DNA of 42,642 nt, taken from NCBI GenBank assembly GCA_017647405.1, contig JAGCKR010000067.1, positions 1-42,642 on the forward strand, in the 5' to 3' direction. This DNA is from Alphaproteobacteria bacterium (lineage in GTDB: Bacteria > Pseudomonadota > Alphaproteobacteria > CAAHEQ01 > UBA3637). Positions 23,301 to 31,284 of the stretch are shown one piece after another. The translations under genes were made by a program, and so were the position numbers. A model generated the notes under the pieces. It ran no database searches. It saw only the letters and a program-made list of their open reading frames with translations, and had not been told where the DNA came from. How positions within the stretch are numbered: the stretch's first letter is position 1; every line of letters begins with the position of its first letter.

Positions 23301-23314
23301 AAAAAAGGTTAAAA

Positions 23315-25399
23315 ATGCGGCCGTCTGTTTTAAATAATTTATTTTGTCCGGTTTCTTCAATTACGGGTATTGGTCCGAAATTAAGTGCGTTGATTGAAAA
23401 AAATTGCGGTCCGTATATATCGGATGTTTTATTTTCTTTGCCCAGCGGACTATTATATCGCCCTTATGTTGAAAAAAAGAGTCAGTTAATTGCTGGGGCG
23501 TTGGCAACTCTTTTGTTTGAAGTTGTTGCTCATCAAAAACCGGCAAAAAGATCGCAGCCATATAAGGTTGTTGGTTTTTTTGATGGAAAAGAGGCAGAGT
23601 TGGTCTTTTTTAATTATCATGAAAAATATCTTTTAGATAAGTTAAAAGTTCATGAAAAATATTTTGTTTCCGGCAAAATTGAATTTTTTATGGGAAAAGT
23701 GGGGATACTTCATCCTGATTTTATCTCTAAAATAAAAGAGGATATTCCTGTTTTTGAACCGGTTTATCCATTAACGGCCGGTTTAAGTGGAAAGGTAATG
23801 ACTAAAACCGTTAAAACTGTTTTGGGTATGATTCCTGATTTGCCGGAGTGGCAAGATAAAGAATTTATGAAAAAACAGGGTTTTTCAGATTGGAAAACAT
23901 CCTTGATCAAAGTGCATCATCCCCAAAAGTCATCGGATTTATCTTTTGATGATGCCTTTAAAATGCGTTTGGCTTACGATGAGTTGTTGGCAAATCAATT
24001 AGCATTATTTTTGGCTCGTTCGCATCATAAAAAGCAAGCAGGAATAAAAATTAATCCACGCACTTTAGTTGAAAAGGATGTTTTGGCGCATTTACCGTTT
24101 GAATTAACGGGGGCTCAAAAAAGAGTTATTGAAGAAATTCGATGCGATTTATTATCAGCAGATAAAATGATCAGATTGTTGCAAGGGGATGTGGGCGCCG
24201 GTAAAACGGTTGTTTCATTAGCTGCGTTATTAATGGTTTATGATGCCGGCTATCAAGGTGTTTTGATGGCGCCGACTGATATTTTGGCTGGTCAACATTA
24301 TTTGGCATTTGAAAAAATGCTTCAGCAAACGACTGTTCGAATTGCGCTTTTGACTGGTCGGGAAAAAGGTAAAAAAAGAGAAAAAATTTTAAAAGAACTT
24401 GCTTCGGGCGAAATTGATATTTTAATTGGAACGCATGCGGTTTTTACTGAAGATGTTGTTTATAAAAATTTAGCATTGGTTGTGATTGATGAACAGCATA
24501 AGTTTGGTGTTCAACAGCGGTTGCAGTTAACCAAAAAACAAAAGGGGGTTAATTTATTGGTGATGACCGCCACCCCTATCCCCAGAACATTGGCGCTTAC
24601 TTCTTATGGGGATATGGATATTTCCATATTGGATGAAAAACCAAAAAACAGATTGCTGATTGAAACAAAGGTTATTTCTGTTGAGAAAGTTTTTGATGTG
24701 GTTGAAAAATTAAAAAATAAAATTGATTCCAGTGAAAAACAGGTGCAGGTTTATTGGGTATGCCCTTTGGTGCAAGAATCAGAAAAAATGGATTTGATGG
24801 CTGCCGAAAAACGATTTGAAGAATTGCGAGATGTTTTTGGTGACGCTGTTGGCATTGTTCATGGCAAAATGAAAGGCGCTGAAAAAGATGCCGTTATGGA
24901 TCGTTTTAAAAAAGGAGAGTTATCTGTTTTGGTTTCCACAACGGTGATCGAAGTTGGTGTGGATGTGCCGTCCGCGACGGTTATGGTGATTGAACATGCG
25001 GAAAGATTTGGTTTGGCCGGTCTTCACCAGTTGCGTGGACGAGTTGGCAGAGGAGCCGAAAAGTCTGTTTGTTTGTTATTGTATGGTAAGCAACTTTCAG
25101 AAATTGGTCGGGCCAGATTAAAAGTTATGAGAGAAAGTGAAAACGGCTTTATTATTGCAGAAGAAGATTTGCGTTTACGTGGAGCCGGCGATTTGTTGGG
25201 TGTTAAACAAAGTGGGCTTCCTCAATTTAAAATGGCGGATTTGTCTGTTCATCATCATTTGTTAAAAACAGCAGCACAGGATGCAAAAACTATTTTAACA
25301 TTGGACCCGCATTTGGAATCTGAACGCGGAAAAGCACTTCGCGTTTTATTGTATTTATTTCAGAAAGATTCTGAAATTTTAACATTGAAAGCAGGATAA
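23315..25399 (+). CDS. recG: ATP-dependent DNA helicase RecG, 694 aa
   Basis: Remodels stalled replication forks and branch-migrates recombination intermediates. The N-terminal wedge/OB domain covers ~60-160. Helicase domain 1 has Walker A LLQGDVGAGKTV (~residue 290), the RecG-type box DEQHKFG (~392) and motif III TATPIPRTL. Helicase domain 2 has VSTTVIEVGVDVPSA and the arginine-rich LHQLRGRVGRG. A C-terminal RecG motif is present (RLRGAGDLLGVKQSGLP). Length equals the E. coli protein (693). Starts at the ATG at 23315 after AAAAAGGTT. Followed after 2 bp by an HNH-like gene. Confidence 0.97.
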   Translation: MRPSVLNNLFCPVSSITGIGPKLSALIEKNCGPYISDVLFSLPSGLLYRPYVEKKSQLIAGALATLLFEVVAHQKPAKRSQPYKVVGFFDGKEAELVFFNYHEKYLLDKLKVHEKYFVSGKIEFFMGKVGILHPDFISKIKEDIPVFEPVYPLTAGLSGKVMTKTVKTVLGMIPDLPEWQDKEFMKKQGFSDWKTSLIKVHHPQKSSDLSFDDAFKMRLAYDELLANQLALFLARSHHKKQAGIKINPRTLVEKDVLAHLPFELTGAQKRVIEEIRCDLLSADKMIRLLQGDVGAGKTVVSLAALLMVYDAGYQGVLMAPTDILAGQHYLAFEKMLQQTTVRIALLTGREKGKKREKILKELASGEIDILIGTHAVFTEDVVYKNLALVVIDEQHKFGVQQRLQLTKKQKGVNLLVMTATPIPRTLALTSYGDMDISILDEKPKNRLLIETKVISVEKVFDVVEKLKNKIDSSEKQVQVYWVCPLVQESEKMDLMAAEKRFEELRDVFGDAVGIVHGKMKGAEKDAVMDRFKKGELSVLVSTTVIEVGVDVPSATVMVIEHAERFGLAGLHQLRGRVGRGAEKSVCLLLYGKQLSEIGRARLKVMRESENGFIIAEEDLRLRGAGDLLGVKQSGLPQFKMADLSVHHHLLKTAAQDAKTILTLDPHLESERGKALRVLLYLFQKDSEILTLKAG

Positions 25400-25401
25400 A
25401 A

Positions 25402-25860
25402 ATGGCATTAAAATTTACGTTACAATCGCCGGAGGTGACAAAGGCTCTGAGAAAAGAATTTGACAGACGGGATATGAATCATAAGTTTGTTAAATGGCTT
25501 TATAGGAAAGGTTTTTTGGAACAGTATAAAGATGTGATTAATTTAGAGCGTGCCAAACGTGGGAAAATTCCTCATGGATTTGATGTTCATCATATTTTGC
25601 CGCTTTCCGGTGGTGGGAATAACCATGTTTCAAATTTTTGTTTGATTGAGCGGTCTTTACATAAATTTATTAATAAAAAATGTTTTGAACCGGCTCTTCG
25701 TCATATTAAAATAGGCGAATCTGTTGAAATTGACATTCCTGATTTTCCCAAAGTTGCTTTACGTCGGGATTATAATGGTTTTATCGACCAAAAATTAAAG
25801 CATTCTCGGGATAGACAGAAATTTTATCAGTATTTGAAGCGTTGGCAAAAAGGAAAGTAA
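25402..25860 (+). CDS. HNH-like nuclease domain protein, 152 aa
   Basis: The middle (residues ~55-88) reads DVHHILPLSGGGNNHVSNFC then LIERSLHKFIN. This matches the HNH pattern His-His ... Asn ... Leu-Ile ... His, with the first metal/general-base His pair, the Asn and the following His all present. The final His of the finger is replaced by Asn, and there are no zinc-knuckle cysteine pairs. A basic N-terminal helix and a basic C-terminus would suit DNA or RNA binding. Its ATG is 2 bp past the recG stop, so the two are translationally coupled. Nuclease activity is inference; it could also be an inactive binding domain. Confidence 0.7.
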   Translation: MALKFTLQSPEVTKALRKEFDRRDMNHKFVKWLYRKGFLEQYKDVINLERAKRGKIPHGFDVHHILPLSGGGNNHVSNFCLIERSLHKFINKKCFEPALRHIKIGESVEIDIPDFPKVALRRDYNGFIDQKLKHSRDRQKFYQYLKRWQKGK

Positions 25861-25863
25861 AAT

Positions 25864-26247
25864 TTATAATCTTGCTTGTAAATATTTATAAATTTTATCG
25901 TATTGCTTTTTGGTTAAATATAAATAAGAACGATAGTTGAATCTTTTTCTTAATTCGGCATGAATGCTGTTTGGATGCCTGTTTTCTTTTATGGAAATTT
26001 GTTTGACTATTTGTTTGTAGGCAGCTTTTTCAACCGGAGAGATATATTCCTCTGAACTTTCTGAGATAGTATATTCAGATTTTGATTGAGAGGGGATCAC
26101 AATAAAACTGATCACAAAACCTGCTAAAAAAATAAATAAAAATAAACAAAATTTTGATAACGCATTTTTATAGAAAAATGGCTTGTGATTTGAATTTGCA
26201 TATGTTGCCTGTTTAAACAGGAAATTAATTTCATTGTCGATGTTCAT
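25864..26247 (-). CDS. Hypothetical single-pass membrane protein, 127 aa
   Basis: No family recognised. The N-terminal ~30 residues are polar, one membrane helix (FCLFLFIFLAGFVISFIVI, ~33-51) follows, then a Ser/Glu-rich stretch and a basic, helical C-terminus (KRFNYRSYLYLTKKQYDKIY). The gene lies 10 bp behind the XRE regulator gene and is probably co-transcribed with it. Its stop is only 3 bp from the convergent HNH-gene stop. The pairing of a DNA-binding regulator with a membrane protein could be an anti-regulator or sensor arrangement (inference). Confidence 0.62.
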   Translation of the reverse strand: MNIDNEINFLFKQATYANSNHKPFFYKNALSKFCLFLFIFLAGFVISFIVIPSQSKSEYTISESSEEYISPVEKAAYKQIVKQISIKENRHPNSIHAELRKRFNYRSYLYLTKKQYDKIYKYLQARL

Positions 26248-26257
26248 ATTGGAATAC

Positions 26258-26686
26258 TTACGCTGTTTTTTCTGAAATAATATCTTGAATAAGATCTTGC
26301 AGATTTAAAGCCATATTATCATTGGAAGGCTTTTTTAAAAATTTCTCATATAAAAGCAAAATGAGTTTTGCTTTCTGTTCCGGTAAAAAATGAAGTTTTT
26401 TTTCAAGTGTTAGCTTTTCTATTGAAATAATAATCGCATTTAAGAGATTTTTATCAAAAACAGCTTCTTTTGGTTGAAATTCGGTTGGAAGCAAATCCCA
26501 TTTTGATATATCTAAAATCTTTGAAATAGAAAGAATTTTATCTAGAGGGATGGGATATCCTTTTTCATATCTGTCCCAATGTTGTTGACTTACGCCGATT
26601 TTATCAGCTAAAGCTTTTTGGGATAAACCAAGAGCCATTCTTTTATCTTTTAGTAAAGTAAATTGAATAAATCCATTTTTTTTCAT
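26258..26686 (-). CDS. XRE-family helix-turn-helix regulator, 142 aa
   Basis: The HTH domain (residues ~12-66) is a textbook Cro/CI type: LKDKRMALGLSQKALADKIG, then VSQQHWDRYEKGYPIPLDKI and LSISKILDISKWDLLP. The C-terminal ~70 residues are helical, of unknown role, probably for dimerisation. Its promoter (26693-26720) places the transcription start at the A of the ATG, so it may be made from a leaderless mRNA. It faces a divergent 67-residue gene whose promoter spacer holds a perfect dyad (26743-26757), a likely operator for this protein. Confidence 0.88.
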   Translation of the reverse strand: MKKNGFIQFTLLKDKRMALGLSQKALADKIGVSQQHWDRYEKGYPIPLDKILSISKILDISKWDLLPTEFQPKEAVFDKNLLNAIIISIEKLTLEKKLHFLPEQKAKLILLLYEKFLKKPSNDNMALNLQDLIQDIISEKTA

Positions 26687-26692
26687 ACTGTT

Positions 26693-26720
26693 ATTATATC
26701 TAAAAAAAAGATTTTGTCCA
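26693..26720 (-). promoter_or_regulatory. Promoter of the XRE gene, implying a leaderless mRNA
   Basis: Minus strand TGGACA (26715-26720), 16 bp, TATAAT (26693-26698), then six bases and the ATG at 26686. No ribosome site can exist in such a transcript. It is back-to-back with the plus promoter at 26735. Confidence 0.65.
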
Positions 26721-26734
26721 TAGGATTTTTTGGG

Positions 26735-26763
26735 TTGACATTACACATTTTATGTGTTAAATA
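26735..26763 (+). promoter_or_regulatory. Sigma70 promoter with operator-like dyad in the spacer
   Basis: TTGACA (26735-26740), 17 bp, TAAATA (26758-26763). The spacer contains ACACAT-TTT-ATGTGT (26743-26757), a perfect 6-bp dyad between -35 and -10. A dimer bound there would block polymerase. The neighbouring divergent XRE protein is the obvious candidate. Confidence 0.65.
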
Positions 26764-26825
26764 AAAAAATATGCGGAAATTGAATTTTTATTTTAATTTT
26801 TAAATTTAACTTGAAAGGATATTTT

Positions 26826-27029
26826 ATGTCAAAATTAACGGATACCAATATTTTGAATGCGTTACAAGAAGGTAAAACAATTGCGTTGGATGAAAATGTT
26901 ATGTTAAAAGAATTGTTAAACGGGAGCGAAGGGGTTCTTTATGCGTTATATCAAGAAGAAAGTTTATGGAAACCTTATTCACCAAATGTTTGGGAACTTT
27001 CTCAGTCAAATTGGACAATAAAAAAATAA
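26826..27029 (+). CDS. Small hypothetical protein, 67 aa
   Basis: No family recognised. The protein is acidic and soluble: N-terminus MSKLTDTNILNALQEGKTIA, then a segment predicted as strand/helix, and an aromatic C-terminus with three tryptophans (SLWKPYSPN, NVWELSQ, SNWTIKK). The frame opens at a TTG at 26811, but GAAAGGAT just before the ATG at 26826 decides the start. Promoter and operator lie 63-91 bases upstream, shared with the divergent XRE gene. It is followed 55 bp later by anmK and may be read with it. Confidence 0.65.
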   Translation: MSKLTDTNILNALQEGKTIALDENVMLKELLNGSEGVLYALYQEESLWKPYSPNVWELSQSNWTIKK

Positions 27030-27084
27030 ATTCTTTATCTTGCAAAAGTTTTAAATAAATGTCACATTAAAAAGGGAGGTAAAA

Positions 27085-28365
27085 ATGAATATTATCGGAA
27101 TTATGACAGGTAATTCATTAGATGCTTGTGATATTGTTTTAACAAGATTTTCAGAAGAAAGTATGACGGATCTGTCTGCAGCTTCCTTTCCTATTTCAAA
27201 AAAGCTTCAACAGGATATTTTGATTTTAAAAAAAAGAATTCAAGCAAAGGAAATAGTTCTTGAACATATTACAAAGGATTCTTTTTTTATCAGTGTTCAT
27301 GAGCAATATATTAAATGGATTGCATCGAGTGTTAAGGCGTTTTTGCAAAAATATGGATATGATTTAAAAGATATTCACGCTATTGGATTTCATGGACAAA
27401 CATTGGATCATAATCCCCCCAGTGTTGCGATATCGTTAAAAGATGTTTATACGCTTCAAATGGGATCTGGGGATTTGTTGAGTGATTTAACCGGTATTCC
27501 TGTTATTTCTGATTTTCGATCAGATGATATTATGAATGAAGGGGAGGGTGCCCCTCTTATTCCACCACATAATGAACATTTTGCAAAAATGTTAGGATTA
27601 GAAAACTGTATTTTTTATAATGCTGGAAATACATCTAATTTAGCGGTTATTCAAAATAAAAAAGTTATTCAAGGATTTGATGCTGGCCCTTTTAATGAAT
27701 TTAGCGATTATTTGGTTAGATTATATAAGAATGATTCCTTTGATAAAGAAACCAAATGGGGGGTGCAAGGTCAGTTAGATATTAATCTTTTAGAGGCTCT
27801 TTTTAATCAAGGTGCAATTTTAAAAAATAAAGAGAATTTTTTCTTACTGCCATCACCCAAATCGGCTGACCCCTCATTATATGGCTTTAAACAAACGCTT
27901 CATCCACAGAGCGAAGAAGAATTTTATTCAATGCTTCATACGGTTCAATATTTTGCCGGTTATATAGCGGCCTATTCGTTAAAATATGTTGAAACACCGA
28001 TTTTGCCTGATACTTTTGTTTTGTTTGGAGGGGGATGGAAAAATAAGGTTTCGTTAAAATCTTTTGGCGATTTATTACAAGGACAAGGGTACATACTTGA
28101 AGCGCATCAAAAAGATTTTGAAAAAATTAGATCTCGTTTTGTTAAAACGCCAACATTTTTGCAACCGGAAGGAGCTGCCTATATGGAGGCGCGATTAATG
28201 GCTGACTTAGCATATTCTTTTGAGCGTGGAAAATGCTGGACAAGTGAAAACTTAACCGGTATTAAAAAATTGGTTGTGCTTGGGCGAAAATCTTTACCTC
28301 AAAAATCCAGAGAGGCGTATACGGATTTAGTTAGTCGCGCAAATAAAGGATGGCAAGGGCTTTAA
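27085..28365 (+). CDS. anmK: Anhydro-N-acetylmuramic acid kinase, 426 aa
   Basis: Phosphorylates and opens 1,6-anhydro-MurNAc released from peptidoglycan, feeding it back as MurNAc-6-P. Family motifs: N-terminal phosphate loop GIMTGNSLDACDIVL (usually GxMSGTSLDGxD), substrate motif GFHGQTLDHNPP, catalytic Asp region VISDFRSDDI, GEGAPLIPPHNEHF, FYNAGNTSNL and FDAGPFNEFSDY. Motifs depart from the E. coli type (Thr-Gly-Asn for Ser-Gly-Thr) and the chain is longer (~370 usual), so this is a divergent branch. The ATG at 27085 follows AGGGAGGT. It overlaps the convergent nupC-like gene by 4 bp. Pairs logically with MurA in the same window. Confidence 0.87.
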   Translation: MNIIGIMTGNSLDACDIVLTRFSEESMTDLSAASFPISKKLQQDILILKKRIQAKEIVLEHITKDSFFISVHEQYIKWIASSVKAFLQKYGYDLKDIHAIGFHGQTLDHNPPSVAISLKDVYTLQMGSGDLLSDLTGIPVISDFRSDDIMNEGEGAPLIPPHNEHFAKMLGLENCIFYNAGNTSNLAVIQNKKVIQGFDAGPFNEFSDYLVRLYKNDSFDKETKWGVQGQLDINLLEALFNQGAILKNKENFFLLPSPKSADPSLYGFKQTLHPQSEEEFYSMLHTVQYFAGYIAAYSLKYVETPILPDTFVLFGGGWKNKVSLKSFGDLLQGQGYILEAHQKDFEKIRSRFVKTPTFLQPEGAAYMEARLMADLAYSFERGKCWTSENLTGIKKLVVLGRKSLPQKSREAYTDLVSRANKGWQGL

Positions 28366-29630
28366 AGTAAAAGCCCTGCAATCGCTGCTGAAACATAAGA
28401 GGTTAATGTTCCGCATAATAACGCTTTATAACAAAGTTTTGCCAGATCTTTTCGTCTTGATGGTTCAAGTTCTCCAATTCCACCGATTTGCATGGCAATT
28501 GAGCCGAAATTGGCAAATCCGCATAAAGCAAATGACGCAATAATCATTCCTTTTTCAGATAAAGGCGTTGTGAGATTTGTGAGATTTAAATAGGCAATAA
28601 ATTCATTAAATACCAATTTTTCGCCCATAAGCGAACCGACGGTAAAAATTTCATTAGAAGGTGTTCCCAGTAAGAAAGCAATTCCTGAAAATAAAACACC
28701 TAATATTCCGCTTAAGGAGAGTTCTTTGATGTTTAAAGGCCCAATTTTTGCGGGACAGTTAAAAACATCAACAACAAATGATCCGATTAAACTTAAACAA
28801 TAATCAAATAAAGCAATCAGAGCAATTAAGCCGATAATCATGGCGATAATATTTAATGCAACTTTTAATCCCGTTGAGGCCCCGCTGGCGATCGAATCAA
28901 TTAAATTAATGCCTGTTTGTTGATCGTTTAAAGCCAGATTTTGTTCCGGTTTTATTTTTTCTGTTTCTGGATAAACAATTTTTGAAATAACTAATGCGCC
29001 GGGTGCAGCCATAAAGCTGGCTGCCAGTAAATATTCGGCAGGAACTCCCATACCAATATAAACAGCCATAATGCTACCGGAGATACAGGCAAGTGAGCCG
29101 GTCATAGAGGCCAATAATTGAGAAAGAGACATTTTTTTGAGATGAGGCTGGATAAGCATTTGGGCTTCAACCTGTCCGATGAAGGCACTGGCAATGTTTG
29201 AAATGGCTTCTGCGCCTGTGATATTCATTAGTTTATACATTCCTTTGCCACAAAATAGAATAACGCGTTGCATGATGCCGTAATAGTATAAAACATTAAC
29301 CAAAACCATCACAAAAATCAAAACAGGGATAAGTGTTAGTGCAAAAATAAAATCAGCACCAGGGCCTAAAACTTCATTGAGTTTTTGTGGTCGATCTGTT
29401 AAAAAACCAAAAACAAAATTACCGCCGTCTGCTGCAAAAGTTAGGATTTTTTGGATGCCGTTTCCAAGATATTTAAAAATCGCCTGACCAATGTTTGTTT
29501 TTAAAATAAAGAAGGCCAAAATAAATTGCAAAACAAGGCCGACGATGATGGTTCTGTAATTAATATTTTTTTTGTTATTTGAAATCATATAACAAAAAAC
29601 AAGAATTAAAATAATACCTAAAATACCCAT
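28362..29630 (-). CDS. nupC: Concentrative nucleoside transporter, NupC/CNT family, 422 aa
   Basis: Cation-coupled nucleoside importer in the inner membrane, with about eight to ten hydrophobic segments across the chain. Family motifs: YYYGIMQRVILFCGKGMYKLM, GAEAISNIASAFIGQVEAQM (the gate/substrate region), MTGSLACISGSIMAVYIGMG, AAPGALVISKIVYPETE, and SEKGMIIASFALCGFANFGS near the C-terminus. Length fits CNT proteins (~400-430). It is the last gene of LOG - TPR - nupC, 17 bp behind the TPR gene. The LOG protein's nucleotide chemistry makes a shared nucleoside-salvage theme plausible. Nucleoside preference not readable. Confidence 0.93.
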   Translation of the reverse strand: MGILGIILILVFCYMISNNKKNINYRTIIVGLVLQFILAFFILKTNIGQAIFKYLGNGIQKILTFAADGGNFVFGFLTDRPQKLNEVLGPGADFIFALTLIPVLIFVMVLVNVLYYYGIMQRVILFCGKGMYKLMNITGAEAISNIASAFIGQVEAQMLIQPHLKKMSLSQLLASMTGSLACISGSIMAVYIGMGVPAEYLLAASFMAAPGALVISKIVYPETEKIKPEQNLALNDQQTGINLIDSIASGASTGLKVALNIIAMIIGLIALIALFDYCLSLIGSFVVDVFNCPAKIGPLNIKELSLSGILGVLFSGIAFLLGTPSNEIFTVGSLMGEKLVFNEFIAYLNLTNLTTPLSEKGMIIASFALCGFANFGSIAMQIGGIGELEPSRRKDLAKLCYKALLCGTLTSYVSAAIAGLLL

Positions 29631-29647
29631 TTTTTTTAAATCCTATG

Positions 29648-30547
29648 TTAAAAGTTTCGAACGCTTATTTTGGTGATATTATCAAGCCATTGCGCACGTT
29701 CTTTTGGTGTTATTTTTTTATAATTAAATTGCGCAATGCAAAATCCTTTTGGTGCTGGAAAAATATATCCTAAAATTTGATTTTTTTGTTCATGCATATT
29801 AACTTCATACAATCTGGAAGTATCTGTTTTTGTTACAGTATCCATATCAGCGTTACTATGTTTATAATTTGTGGCCATCCATTCATTGATTTGATTGAAA
29901 CTATTTTTATCTTGTTTATCTGTATATGTGCAGGTTAAATCAAGAATTTGACTCCATTTTCCGGCTTTGTAATTTTCAGATTTTAGTGCATAAACAATGT
30001 GGATGGCACTTTCTTTTTGCTCAACGAGTGAAACGCGCCATTTTCCCATGTCTAGTGGTGTAAAAATATTTGAAAGTATCTTTTCTTTTTCGGTTTCGGA
30101 AACAGACCATTCTTCTTTTTGTTTTTCTCTAAGTTCTTTTATTTTTGTATCATATTTTTTTCTGTCTTTTTTGGGAAGAAGGTCGCTTGCTTGCAAATAA
30201 TAAGAAAGAGCTTCGGAGTTCTTTTTTTGTGTTTCATAATATTCCGCCAATAAAATATAAGCATTCCATTCATTTGGGAATTTTTTAATGGCTTCTTGAT
30301 ATGTTTGAACTCCTTTTACCGGTTCATCATTTAAAATGTAACTTAATCCTAACATGCAGTATGATTTATAAAGAGATGTATCATATCCAAGTGAGTTTTC
30401 AAATGCATAGACGGCATTTTGAAATTCATTTCTATGATATGCTTTCATTCCGGCATTATAAGCCGCCTCAGCCTCATTTAATGCAAAACAAGGCCGGTTA
30501 GATAATAAAAAAGCACAAGAAAGGCCAATTAAAAATTTGAAATACAT
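29648..30547 (-). CDS. Secreted TPR-repeat protein, 299 aa
   Basis: Signal peptide MYFKFLIGLSCAFLLSNRPCFA (cut near residue 22). About three tetratricopeptide repeats follow at ~24-130: AEAAYNAGMKAYHRNEFQNAVYAFENSLGYD, SYCMLGLSYILNDEPVKGVQTYQEAI and AYILLAEYYETQKKNSEALSYYLQAS. A charged helix (~135-160) leads to a C-terminal domain (~165-299) of unknown fold ending ITKISVRNF. Probably periplasmic, binding partner proteins. It is in an operon between a LOG-family enzyme (24 bp upstream) and a nucleoside transporter (17 bp downstream). Role unknown. Confidence 0.8.
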   Translation of the reverse strand: MYFKFLIGLSCAFLLSNRPCFALNEAEAAYNAGMKAYHRNEFQNAVYAFENSLGYDTSLYKSYCMLGLSYILNDEPVKGVQTYQEAIKKFPNEWNAYILLAEYYETQKKNSEALSYYLQASDLLPKKDRKKYDTKIKELREKQKEEWSVSETEKEKILSNIFTPLDMGKWRVSLVEQKESAIHIVYALKSENYKAGKWSQILDLTCTYTDKQDKNSFNQINEWMATNYKHSNADMDTVTKTDTSRLYEVNMHEQKNQILGYIFPAPKGFCIAQFNYKKITPKERAQWLDNITKISVRNF

Positions 30548-30571
30548 CTTTAACTCCTTAACGTTATTTTT

Positions 30572-31168
30572 TTATTTCTTTTTTTTATGAGCAGCATCTA
30601 ATCTGTTTTGAACTTTTTCAATAACGGTAAACAAGTCTTCCGGTGAATTGGCAAAATCGATAAAATCGGTTTTATCCTGATTAAGCGTTCCATCTTGTAA
30701 CATTTTAAATAATAAAGCACCAAATGGAGCCCAAAAATTATTAAAGTTTAAAAAAATAAGAGGTTTTTTTTGAATTTCACCCGTTTGAATTGAAACGGCA
30801 AAATCGGATATTTCATCCATTGTTCCCCATCCGCCAGGGCCAGCTAAAATAACTTCTCCTAAATCCATCATTTTTCTTTTGCGGTCAGCTAAATTATCAA
30901 CAACTTCAATTTCGCCCTTTTTAAATAAATTTGGATTTTTGCATTGCAAATCAAGAAGTTTTTGCGTTGTGATACCAATGACTTTTCCTTTTTTGCTGCG
31001 GACTCCTTGAAAGGCCGCCCCCATCATGCCTTCATCCCCAATGCCATAAACCATGGTAATTTTATTTTTAGCCAACAGTTGACCGACTTCATACATCGGT
31101 TCGCGATAAACTTCAGCAATACTTGGTGCTGCACCGGCCCAAACGGTTATCTTTTTATATTTTTTCAT
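30572..31168 (-). CDS. LOG-family nucleotide 5'-monophosphate phosphoribohydrolase, 198 aa
   Basis: Family members release a base from a nucleoside monophosphate; in plants and some bacteria they activate cytokinins. The chain has the Rossmann-type start KKITVWAGAA, MVYGIGDEGMMGAAFQGVRSKKGKVIGI (usual GGGxxGLMGxxA, here altered), and the signature GPGGWGTMDEISDF (PGGxGTxxE). Catalytic Arg in ADRKRKMMD. Length normal (~190-200). First gene of the LOG - TPR - nupC operon, with its own promoter (31201-31228). AGGTGAG precedes the ATG. Often mislabelled lysine decarboxylase; the motif set argues for LOG. Confidence 0.88.
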   Translation of the reverse strand: MKKYKKITVWAGAAPSIAEVYREPMYEVGQLLAKNKITMVYGIGDEGMMGAAFQGVRSKKGKVIGITTQKLLDLQCKNPNLFKKGEIEVVDNLADRKRKMMDLGEVILAGPGGWGTMDEISDFAVSIQTGEIQKKPLIFLNFNNFWAPFGALLFKMLQDGTLNQDKTDFIDFANSPEDLFTVIEKVQNRLDAAHKKKK

Positions 31169-31200
31169 GTCTCACCTGTTTTTTTGGTTACAATATTTTT

Positions 31201-31228
31201 ATTATACGTTCTTTTTTTGAAACTTCAA
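31201..31228 (-). promoter_or_regulatory. Sigma70 promoter of the LOG-TPR-nupC operon
   Basis: Minus strand TTGAAG (31223-31228), 16 bp, TATAAT (31201-31206), about 25 bases of leader before the ATG at 31168. Confidence 0.65.
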
Positions 31229-31254
31229 TAAAAAAGAAAAGTGTTTGCAAAAAT

Positions 31255-31284
31255 AAAAAAGGCCGTATGAAAACGGCCTTTTTT
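31255..31284. terminator. Rho-independent terminator after secA-prepilin
   Basis: AAAAAAGGCCGT (31255-31266) pairs with ACGGCCTTTTTT (31273-31284) over 12 bp around six bases. It overlaps the prepilin stop codon at 31284 and separates this unit from the LOG promoter. Confidence 0.9.
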
